NCBI GenBank assembly: GCA_914767715.1
Contig: OU612069.1
Location: forward strand, 23,743,387 to 23,807,386
Direction of reading: 5' to 3'
Length of the DNA: 64,000 bases
DNA from: Membranipora membranacea
Taxonomy: Eukaryota; Bryozoa; Gymnolaemata; Cheilostomatida; Membraniporidae
Shown: positions 1-9,470 of the stretch, piece after piece
How positions within the stretch are numbered: the first letter of the stretch is position 1
Layout of the letters: every line of letters begins with the position of its first letter
The notes under the pieces: generated by a model
Databases searched by the model: none
The model's input: only the letters and a program-made list of their open reading frames with translations
Told to the model about the DNA's origin: nothing
Position numbers and translations under genes: made by a program

Positions 1-1168
1 GAGCCTTAGTGGCAAGGCTGCAATATCTGCGCCAGGTTGTTCTCTGTTTGCAAAAGGGTTGGAGCACACTTGGGGGCTAACCAAACAACAGTAGTCGATG
101 GACTACAGTGGGGTTCTAACCCACGACCTTCAACATTTGCATGCTAGAGGACCGGCACTCTAAAACAAACTGGGTCATCAAAATAACTTTTGTTTGGGGG
201 GAAACAAAAAAGTATGTAGATGGGAGTTGGGAGATAGTGAAGTGCAGCGACATGAGTGCCTACTAGAGACCACAGTATACAGATATAGTAGCTCTGAGTA
301 ATCAGGACATATCACAGCAGCTGTCGCCTCAAGCTACTGGGTACTTAAATAAGATAACAGAGATATCACCTCATAGTTTTATGCAGTGAATATTTATATA
401 TAGAACATAAACTTTGAGAGAGTATAGGATGATAAGCCATGCATATCATCAGAGAGTGAAGAAAGTTATTTAAGATAATAACATCATTGGAAGCCAAACC
501 TAAATAAAAAGAAAGATGATATTTCGCGACAAGCGCATTTCAGTCGTCATAGTATATCTTCGACCAAAATAATGACTGGACTTAGAAAACAACTAACTAT
601 TATTCAACTGAGACCAAATTATCATTATAGAAAGTCTACATAGACTTTGAGATGAGCTTATAGTTACATAGTAAGGTAAATGTTGCCTTGTAATGCAGTG
701 ACAAGTGCCTTGAGTGACAAGGCTAAGGTCGATTCGTAGTTCTGGGTAGGCTGTAGGCTGTAGGCTATAGGCTATAAGCCAGTGTCCCTTACCAAAAAGT
801 GAATATACTTGTGGCCAATTATGAAATGTCTATAAGATTTATCAGCAGTGGGATAAGTGACAGTTAAACGGTAAATCTACTGTAGGAATTTATCAATAGA
901 CGTAGCATTCTAACACAACGGCTACGCCATAGACATGAAGAAACCAGCTACACTCTTGCATATTGTCATCACGCAATGACCCAACATGTGCACAATTTGA
1001 ATACATAAATGCCCTGCAACTCTTAGTGTGAGCTCAGCGTTTGTTTAGTGTGAGGCACTTATGTAGAAAGCTAACTAAGGTGCTGTGACATCCCCTAGTG
1101 TCACAACTGTGGTTGACATATACAGAGAGGATACGGAGTGGTAGGGATACCCCCCTTACATAATGTTT
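1..1168. other. Sequence downstream of the ABHD14-like gene, no gene seen
   Basis: I find no convincing exon here. It is downstream of the ABHD14-like stop codon on the minus strand and probably holds that gene's 3' untranslated region, but I did not find a clean minus-strand AATAAA close to the stop. Near 745-780 there is a short run of imperfect copies of 'taggctgtaggcta'. Confidence 0.4.
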
Positions 1169-4100
1169 CTAAGTTTGAGAGCTGAGGCCAGTAAGAAATG
1201 TCTGTAAAACTTTGTGCCACTGAGTAGGGTTATGAATATAAGACGGGTGTCCAGCATTAGCTAATACCTCCAAGGTACTACCAGGTATAGCCTGAAGTTT
1301 CTCTAATCCTGATTCTGCTATACCGTCAGGTTTATCCCCCTTCACTATCATTGTAGGAATCTACAAGACAGAAACTCAAGCTAAATATTGTCATAATCAA
1401 AAGCGTATGTCGGCGGAGTTAGAGATTTGTATCAATGGAGAATATGGGCGGAGTCAGAGATCTGTATCAATGGAGAATATGGGCGGAGTTAGGGATCTGT
1501 ATCAATGGAGAATATGGGCGGAGTCAGGGATCTGTATCAATGGAGAATATGGGCGGAGTCAGGGATCTGTAACAATGGAGAATATGGGCGGAGTCAGATA
1601 TCTGTATCAATGGAGAATATGGGCGGAGTCAGAGATCTGAATTGATTGATGGAATTTCAAAATAATCTTTATATATGGAGGAAAAAACTGGTCGGGGAGT
1701 AATTGCATTTTGTTGTTTCATGAATTTTGAAACAGGCCTATGTGTGCCGCCATTAGTGCCTTTCATGGTATACTTATTACAGTACAAGACTGCTGAAAAA
1801 TGCAATATTTATGAACGACGCCATACTCAACCATACAAAGCATGATCTGCTCACAGATCAACTATAATAACCATATAATATAATATAAATACTCTAGACT
1901 GGAAACTATTGGCTATTTGATACAGGCTCAGTGTCTTCTCTAATTCATTGACGCGACGTCACTGCGCTATTCACTTTTTCTCTGTAGTGCATAGGTCAGA
2001 ATAGGAGTTATCTCCACATAAATGCAATGTGTGAATAAAAGACCTTCTTATTTCTAAATATGACCACTACAACTGGGTAAAACCAATGAATTTTACAGAA
2101 TATGTACTAATGAAGTATATAATGTGATCAGTATCCCGTGCCATCAAATATTGTGTGTGCCATAACAACGTATGCTATAGCATGTTTCTGGTCTTAACAT
2201 TTGTATGAAAAATGGTGGGTCAACTTTTCAAAGTTCAAGGTTTTGCCCAGAATTTTACCTAATAAGCTGCATCTGATCTTTCCAGCTGTCAGGCGTGTTA
2301 ACGAAAGATGGGAAACACTAATGGTCCTTGAGTAAGGTCCGATTTCAAATGTATTTTTGTCAACTAAATGCTTAAAAGCTCAGAACACTTAGTCTTTGTT
2401 CTTCATGGTTCTTGCTCGGAATTTTAGTGCGGTGAACTAAAAAAAACCATCTCAGCAGCCATCACAAGTAGATATAAACTGTAGATACAACACAAGCAAG
2501 TCACCTTGACCGCTGTGTAGCAGTGTATGGCACATCAGATTATTTGATCTTTACCGGTGATATCTATAACACTAGTTTGATCCCTCGGACGATGGTGCTG
2601 GTGGAGGGATATTTAAAAAGCTGTGTATCAAATCAGTTTGTACCCATAAATAGTCTATATTGAGCCAAGATCTACCAAGTTGTCCAGGGACCTAAGTCTG
2701 CAACATGAGTGCGGCTTCGTCTGATTTAAGTTTTTTAAGGTAGGAAAGGCGGAAGATTTTTCTTCTGTCTACGACTTCCTAATGTATTAAACAGAGCCCA
2801 CAGAGAGCCATTAGATTCCAGCTGCTGGTACTCAGAATTTGCAATTCGCACCCTATACCCCAATCTACAATACCCTATGGGATGAAAATATTCACTGATT
2901 TAAATTTAACGACCTGGCCAAGAATAGGAAAACTTAATAGTGAATCATTAATGAATATCGATTGTTGTAAATCCACAATGTATAATAACATTGGTAACTT
3001 TGCAAACACCTTATAATTTGATTAGGGAAGTAATATTTTGGATATTTTTGTGAATATTTATTATGCGAAATTTAAATTTTAATAAAAGTGTTCATGCTGT
3101 GGGGTAATCTCATAAACATATAAATACTTTAGACTGGAAACTACTGGTTAATTGAAGCATGAACATGGTCCTCCCTAATTTAGTGCATTCCTCATGACTC
3201 CCAGCTGCTTCTCAGAAAGATCAAAATAACTAAATCAACCGAAGGCAAGCTTCAACTAGATTCAAACATAAACTTATAGAGAAATCTAGATTACTCTTTA
3301 AGTTTACGGATTCAATTGACTCAAAGATCAAGCCTGAGCTATCGAAACCTGTCACAGCAATGAACTAAACCTCTTTAGTTCATTGGTCACAGATAGTGTG
3401 AAGTATATCGGTAAGTGAGCATAACTCTTGAAAAAACAGTGCAAATGCTGCAATGTTACAAGATCTTAGTACCTTTGAAGATCTTAGCTTTTCAACTTAT
3501 TATATCTACAAAAATGCTGAGTCTTGATGATCTAGAATGAAAATTGTCCCAGTTTCTAAATGTTTGTTTTTTGGATTGGAAAACAAAGGCGTGATATAAT
3601 GAAAACATTATATAGTAACATATCAATTAGCCAGTTGTACACATAAATAAATTTTTAAATAGATTAAATATAGTATTAATTACTCAATGCGTACACGATC
3701 CTTTTTCTGATAGGAGGTAGAGGATGTGGCCGGCTTGCCCGGCTGCACAGTCTTTCAAAGATTATGTTGTGCTGAGCATGGAAGCAGCGTTGTGAAGGAA
3801 AAAATCGATAGCTATGTAAGGATCCGAGCTCAACATGAGGCCAATTTGAAAACGGATGCAAACACTCTTATTCGGTCCAAAATGACCTGCCTCTCTATAT
3901 TCAGCCATGTCTGATAAGATAAATCTCGGTAAATATACAGCCACTAAACTATCGATTGATTTGGCCAGTCTGAGCCACTTTTATTTTCTCTACAGCATGC
4001 ACATTAAACTCAATCTTTATGTGATTGATTGGGCCAGTCTGGGACATTTTTTGAATTGATAAGAATCTTGCTTATTTTTGAAGGTCTTTAACTTAACAAA

Positions 4101-7100
4101 AGTTTTTCTTTGGATTGATTGGGCCAGTTTGGGCTGCATTTAAATCATCCATGATAATAGTTCAATTTCTTATCTCTGTCAAATATTATATTCATGTCCT
4201 GTCGCCAGCCAGCGGATTACTGCCACAAGGTGAGTTAAATTGTGGTATTTTATCAAATCTTATTTCCTGTGCGATGAAGAGACCTGTTGTTCTACCAGTT
4301 AATTTTCTTCAAAAATAAAGTCTCAAGAGGAAAACCCACCAAATGTTGGGGAAACACTAGTCATCCAGGTCATATGTGAGATTATAAACCCTCAACGCTA
4401 TTGAAAGATTCTTCTGCTTATAATTTGTTGATTTTTACACAGATTGATACATGTGTATCACGGAGGGATGTGTAGGATTACCATGTCAATCTAAGACCAA
4501 AATTTCTAGCTTATGCTAGTTTAAAATGTCAGTAAGATTGATCCAGAAGTAGCTAATATCCAACAATAATATCATACAAAATCACTGAAACGATATGAAA
4601 AGCAAAGACTCAGTGTTCTGAGCTCAGATTTTAAGCCTTTAGTTGACAAAATACATTTGAAATTAAACCATACTCAAGGATCATCAGTATTATCCATCTT
4701 ACGGTTACATGTCTGACAGTTGGAAAGATCAGATGTAGTTGATTAAGTGAAAATGCTGAGCCAAACCTTAAATTTACAATAGTCAATGCACCATTTTTCA
4801 TACAAATTCTTCAGGCCAGAAGTAGTTTAAGTGCTCAAACGGTGCAAGATGCTGGTAGAGGCAATTCATTATCAACCACTGAAATGCCTCTACCAGCATC
4901 TTGCACCGTTTGAGCACTTAAACTAGGCCAGAAGCAGCTATAATGTAAGTTGTTATTGCACGGACAATATTTGCTTGCACGATATACTGATGATCACATT
5001 TTATACTTTATTATTATATGTTCTATAAAATTCATTGGGTGTACCAAGTTTTAGTGGTCATATTTAGAAATAACAGGGTGTTTTATTCCTACATTACATG
5101 TATGGGGACGTAACTCCTATTCTGCCCTTAGCGCTACAGTGAAAAAGTGAATAGCGCAGTGACGTTGTGTCACTGAATTAGAGAAGACTCTCTAAGCCAG
5201 TAGTTTCCAGTCTAGAGTACTTACCGTAATCCCTCACCTATAGATCGGACTTATAAGTGAAGGCGGCTATAAGAGAGTAGCATATAGACGCGACTATCAT
5301 TTGAAGCATTTTTATATATAGATTGGACCAAAACCTATTACAGTCTCCGAAGCTGAATAGCTCAGTGGTAGAGTGTACGACTTGTAAACATGGAGTTGTG
5401 AGTTCGAAACCCACTGAGGGCAGTTTTTCTCCCAAAACTACTTAATTCATTTGTAGTGAGTGTAGTGGGTGTCTTGCTGTGGGGTGTCTTGTAACTGGAA
5501 CATTTAAATTTTTTCTGAGGGGGGTGATTCACTTATAAGTCCGGTGACTTATAGGTGAGGGATTACGGTATATGTTTATGATAATAACAATGCTAATTTG
5601 CTGATCATTCTCAGTGATTATGAACGGGCCCAAAAATTAAATCATCTGTCCAAATAATCACCAGCTCACTATATACTTAGCGACTGTGTGTTAATCACTA
5701 GCACTACACTATAAATTGGATGCTGAGGAACCTGTGAATAGAGATGGCAAGCTGATTAGGTGAGCAAAAGTGACCCCCAAACTTTAAGAGAAGACTGATT
5801 GTGCGTCTATAGAAAACATCTATCTGTGAGTTTGTTTGTATATATCTTACCTTTAGTTCCTTAAAGTGATCGACAGTATATTGCTGGGGTAAAACTGGTG
5901 CGATGGGAATATAACCTGCTATCTTATCATGATTGTGTGACTCCAGGATATAGGGGGTGGAGTAACTACCCGAAGCTGATGGGCTTACTATGACCACAGA
6001 GCTGAGGTCAAGTGCCTCTATTGCTTTCTGTATAAGAACACCTTTTTCCTCCCCAACACCAAACACTGTAACAGAAATAACACTTATACAAATCACGGCA
6101 TTCTTTGTACATTTAGCATTGCAAAGTATTATCAATGCTTTCATTGTGCCTGTTTAAATTTTTCAACCAATCATACAGGTGCGAAATATTAAGATGGTCG
6201 ATTCAGTGCCGGTGCTCAAGTTATGGGTGTATTAGGTGGCTCGGTTACACAAAGCCTTGGGTTTGATTTGGCTTGTAACTGTGCTCTACTGCTCAAACCG
6301 AGCACGACACATTCACAGTAGGTTAGCTAACTGTCCTTGCGAGTATGGTGTTCAGTAAGAAATATTACTTTGTCATCTGATATCGACATGTCCTACCTTT
6401 GTCATTATCTGAGTAGTAAAGATTAAGGGCTATAGCTCTGTACCCCCACTCCTTTAACTTAGCCAGAGTTCCAATTTTCAGCCAGTCCTGAGCACTGAAT
6501 GCTGCTCCGTGTAGCAAAACTATAACAGGCTTTTTACTGTCAGGAGTTAGCTGCTCAACCTCAAGATATTCCAACTGCTTCCCCTGCAATACATAACGTA
6601 GTCAGCTTTGAAAGGTGACATCTATCCTAATACAGGGGAGTAAACTCCTCTACAAGATCAATGAGCTGAGAGCTGGAGGTGTTGTAGTTTAAGCCTAGAT
6701 TACTTGCCTTTTACCGAACAAGAAGCAGATTCTACGTGACATGCAATATGGCAGTAATTATTAAATACATACTAATAAAAGTTCTGGTTTGTCCTTATAA
6801 TGAAAGAGGCGCCTGATTAGCTAATTGATCACATACTGAGGCCGAAATATCTTTAGTGCTGCTAATTCAGATTTCTCTTCACAAAAAAACAAAACAACTT
6901 TTTTTTTATGTAAGTGAGAGCATCTCACCTTCTCAAACATAGGTTGACACATAGTTATATAGACATATAGACATATAGATATCATTGTAAAAAGTCTTAC
7001 CAGTTTATTACCATCAATATCTGTTAGGCTGCTGATCTGCTTCAAGGTCAGCTTTAGCTCCTAGAGATAGAAATAAACAACGATTAATAACTCAGTTACT

Positions 7101-7822
7101 AGCAGCAATGCTCTGTGTGTAATCATATATAGGCTTTGCAAGTGATTATGTAATCATTAGGTGGCCATATGGTAAGTATATTTAATCATGCACATTTTCG
7201 TTTGTTGTGATTCTGTGATATTCAAGTTCTCTACAGACGATTACACATATACAGAGATCACAGTAGACTAATTGGTAATTGGATTTGCCTCCAGACAGTC
7301 TTCTTGACTCAAGCTGTTTGCTTATAAGGTCTGAGATTGGCTCCTTGGTGTTTGTTAGCAATTTTGGTCTTATGAACACAGGTCTACTCCAAAACCTGGG
7401 ATTTTGGCAATGTTTGACTGCCCCCCTTGAGGGGCAGTCAAACCAAGGAGTCTTTTACTCCTTGGTCAAACATTGCCAAAATCCCAGGTTTTGGAGTAGA
7501 CCTGTGCTTATGAATGAGAGAGCCATGGATACTAACTAGGCTATGTGATTGGGCAAAAGCCTCCTCTTCTCTTAATTAATTGATTAAAAAAAGATCTAAC
7601 ATATCAACAACAACTACTTACCATAGTTTCTTCAGTAGAACCTGCAGCAGTTTCTTTATTTGGATCTTGCCCTTCAGTCGGGTCCTTAACAACAACATTT
7701 ACACTGCTGCTCGGTATATACTCCTGACCATAATGTTTATAAAGTAGTATCAAACCAACACCAAGTGCTACAGCTGCAAATATTCTACCAAATTTGATCT
7801 CTATTCCACTGATTGAGACCAT
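1169..7822 (-). CDS. ABHD14: ABHD14-like alpha/beta hydrolase, five coding exons, N-terminal membrane anchor
   Basis: Coding exons in transcript order are 7822-7622, 7060-7001, 6583-6397, 6065-5851 and 1360-1169. All have AG/GT borders and the reading phases join without a break, giving about 284 residues and a stop at 1169-1171. Residues about 13-30 are hydrophobic and look like a signal anchor, as in ABHD14A rather than soluble ABHD14B. The body matches the ABHD14 family: VLLHGAAFS oxyanion strand, GTLAKLKEWGYRAIALNL, the nucleophile region SPSASGSY, IPIAP, VKGDKPD with the probable acid, and NAGHPSY with the catalytic His. Family members are serine hydrolases; ABHD14B is reported to deacetylate lysines and ABHD14A is a type II membrane protein, so the substrate here is unknown. 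The last intron (1361-5850) is 4.5 kb and full of repeats. Exon 2 (20 codons) is the least certain exon. The start is the first Met before the hydrophobic segment. Confidence 0.9.
1410..1641. repeat. 35-bp minisatellite in the ABHD14-like last intron
   Basis: About 6.5 tandem copies of a 35-bp unit built around 'aatggagaatatgggcgg' and 'agtcagagatctgtatc'. Copies differ at one to three positions. Because 35 is not a multiple of three, translation cycles through three frames, so the open frame across it is not evidence of a protein. Confidence 0.95.
3945..4140 (+). repeat. Three dispersed copies of an 'attgattgggccagt' motif
   Basis: The motif 'attgattgggccagtctggg' or a close variant occurs near 3953, 4023 and 4115, with unlike sequence between. 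It looks like a degenerate short tandem repeat inside the large inverted-arm element. No function is suggested. Confidence 0.5.
4823..4925. repeat. Perfect palindrome, 41-bp arms, with 9-bp flanking direct repeat
   Basis: Arms 4823-4863 and 4885-4925 are exact reverse complements around a 21-base spacer. The 9-mer ggccagaag lies immediately on both sides (4814-4822 and 4926-4934). The homologous left arm of the surrounding element (about 2193) lacks the palindrome and has one related 9-mer, so this is an insertion that duplicated its target. Confidence 0.9.
5224..5568. mobile_element. TA-flanked MITE of Tc1/mariner or pogo style
   Basis: Terminal inverted repeats begin CCGTAATCCCTCACCTATA at 5224 and end with the reverse complement at 5568. 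The inner part of the repeat ('ggacttataagtga') is also shared, for roughly 40 bp with small gaps. A TA dinucleotide flanks each side (5222-5223 and 5569-5570), the usual Tc1/mariner target duplication. At 345 bp it has no transposase. A tRNA-like sequence lies inside it. Confidence 0.85.
5351..5423 (+). repeat. tRNA-Thr(TGT)-like sequence, probably SINE-derived rather than a working tRNA
   Basis: The sequence has a near-canonical A box (tagctcagtggtagagtg), an anticodon loop cttgtaa reading TGT (threonine), and a B box (gagttcgaaacccac close to GGTTCGAANCC). The anticodon stem has at least two mismatches and the acceptor stem pairs poorly, so it should not fold well. It sits inside a MITE. 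A tRNA pseudogene or a SINE head captured by the MITE fits best. Confidence 0.65.
7377..7506. repeat. Clover-shaped palindrome with 42-bp arms and 8-bp flanking repeat
   Basis: Arms 7377-7418 and 7465-7506 are exact reverse complements. The 46-base centre holds two further small hairpins: gactgcccc with ggggcagtc, and accaaggag with ctccttggt. The 8-mer cttatgaa flanks both sides (7369-7376 and 7507-7514). It lies in the first intron of the ABHD14-like gene. Confidence 0.9.
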
Positions 7823-9392
7823 AGTTATCAGTTTGTTATCTCGATGAGGAAGTTGCCCTAGATGTATGTAAAATGTGAGGTGAGGTCAGCTGATCACTTT
7901 ACCAGTCCAATGACATTGTATTCTGTGAAAAGTCAATGTTTTAATTATCAGAGTGGGAAAGAAAAACTCTGATGTGCATAATATTATTTTTTTCTTTTGA
8001 GATAACCTAGTTTCTTTTGAAACAAATTAAGAAAGGATATAGGGGCATTTGAGGTACACCCACAATTCCATAGGTTAGGTGTTGCCTATGGACACCGGAA
8101 GTGACAAGGATAACCTGTGTTCTATAACAGAGAAAATAATTTTTGTGAAGGGTCAATCAATAACTGATGTAAAGTTTTCAAGACTAAAATTTTGGACAAA
8201 GAGGCTATCTGCTGGAACCAAACCTGAGATTATTATGAAGACAATAATCAAGAATTTCTTCTTCTGTGTACAGCCAACTTGCTCGGCGTTGTTGGTAGCT
8301 TGTGGCTTGCAAGCATTCCCCATTCTGTCTTTTTTGAAAACCTCTGTGAAAACTTTGTTTTAATGCATCAGTCCTTAGGATTGGCAAGCATAACACTCAG
8401 CCAACTTTGCCTGCACTGCAGTGTGTGAAAAAAATACAGTAGGTAGGTAGTCAAGTCCTGAAACAACTTTGAAGACATCATCAATTCATTCATTGTTGAT
8501 TGTTGAGTCAATTCCCTTCAGTCAAAATCAGAGTGTTCCTGGCTGACTGATTGACCAAGGAGTTAGAGGGACTGACTGGGCCATGTTTGCTTCTTGCAAT
8601 TAGTTACCTGAGGCTGATTTTCATTGCAGAATAAGTCTAGATATGTATGGGCAGTATAGTTATACTATAGTAGCCAGTTGCATGAGAAATCAAAGTAATG
8701 GGTTTGTTAGTGCAGCCCATGCTGCGTGCTGAGACAACTTTTAGGTACTTAGTCCAATTCATCAGTCAGGTGTTGTGAGAGGTGTGGCAGGTGCTGTATG
8801 GGACATGTCTCTAGCACTCATATGGCCCCTTCCGCACCAAAAACAATGTTGTATATGCCTTGAGTGCTGTAAGACAGTCCCATACAGCACCGGCAACACA
8901 TCTAACATCACTTAGCAATGGTTTTTAGTTAGTGCCCATTTAGAACAGGTTAAATGGTCTATTTATATCCGATCGATTCTGTTTTTGATGTTGTGAGATG
9001 ATCTTAGGCCTTCAGACTGCCTTTACGGAGACTGTCTCGCAATATCTAATGAATGCTTGCAGTGTCTAAAAACCACCTCACAGGAGTTAGACATAATTAT
9101 ATCCTAATAAGCGGGTGGGAATGTAGCATGTATAGGAACCATACTTGTTTCTGAACCCCTCTAGTTGCATGTGTGGTTCTGGTTTTAATATTCAACACCG
9201 TCATTTTGAAAGATAATTTCTTCTGTGACTAGGAGTTGATCGCCACTCTTGTAGCTGACGGTTCAGGCACAGTCCATGGAGAAAAAAGGGATAGAATGGA
9301 GGTGACAAACATTCATGCATAACAACCTGTGATTGGGATTAAAAGGGAACCTTGAGGTTTACTGGTATAAAAATGACCTTCAGGTTGTCTGT
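7823..9392. other. Intergenic sequence between the ABHD14-like gene and the 491-residue gene
   Basis: Upstream of the ABHD14-like start on the minus strand. I see no exon chain. It should contain that gene's promoter, but no clear TATA box was identified. The only structure noted is an imperfect inverted repeat at about 8771-8915. Confidence 0.4.
8771..8915. repeat. Imperfect inverted repeat
   Basis: Two roughly 45-base arms share 'ggtgctgtatggga' and its complement 'tcccatacagcacc', and 'agcactca' with 'tgagtgct', around a centre of about 40 bases. It looks like an older, diverged palindrome. No flanking direct repeat was seen. Confidence 0.7.
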
Positions 9393-9398
9393 TTTATT
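9393..9398 (-). terminator. Polyadenylation signal AATAAA for the 491-residue gene
   Basis: A minus-strand AATAAA lies 73 bases past the stop codon at 9471. Spacing and strand fit a short 3' untranslated region. Confidence 0.6.
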
Positions 9399-9470
9399 AT
9401 AAATTGAAGTTATTTATAATACAAAAAAAGCTGAACGGATCCATGCTTGATAAGTAAGAATGTTTACCTC

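Larger units (their letters stand above)
1893..5222. repeat. 3.3-kb element with about 550-bp imperfect inverted arms
   Basis: The left arm (about 1893-2440) and the right arm (about 4580-5222) are reverse complements over several hundred bases. Both ends carry 'ctctagactggaaacta' and share blocks such as 'cactgcgctattcacttttt', 'ttatttctaaatatgacc', 'tgtatgaaaaatgg' and 'tttcaaatgtattt'. A third, shorter related end occurs at about 3113-3155, and a faint one near 37470. The 2.1-kb interior has no long ORF, so this would be a non-autonomous foldback transposon or two copies of one element in opposite orientation. A small palindrome has inserted into the right arm only (4823-4925). Confidence 0.75.

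Noticed and set aside
1407-1640. 77-codon open frame with repeated ENMGG / NGEYGR words
   Set aside because: It is the 35-bp minisatellite read through three frames.
5351-5423. Functional tRNA-Thr gene
   Set aside because: Anticodon and acceptor stems pair poorly and it lies inside a MITE, so a tRNA-derived repeat is more likely.
6821-7045. Separate 74-codon minus-strand gene
   Set aside because: Only 7001-7060 reads as exon 2 of the ABHD14-like gene; the rest is translation into its intron.
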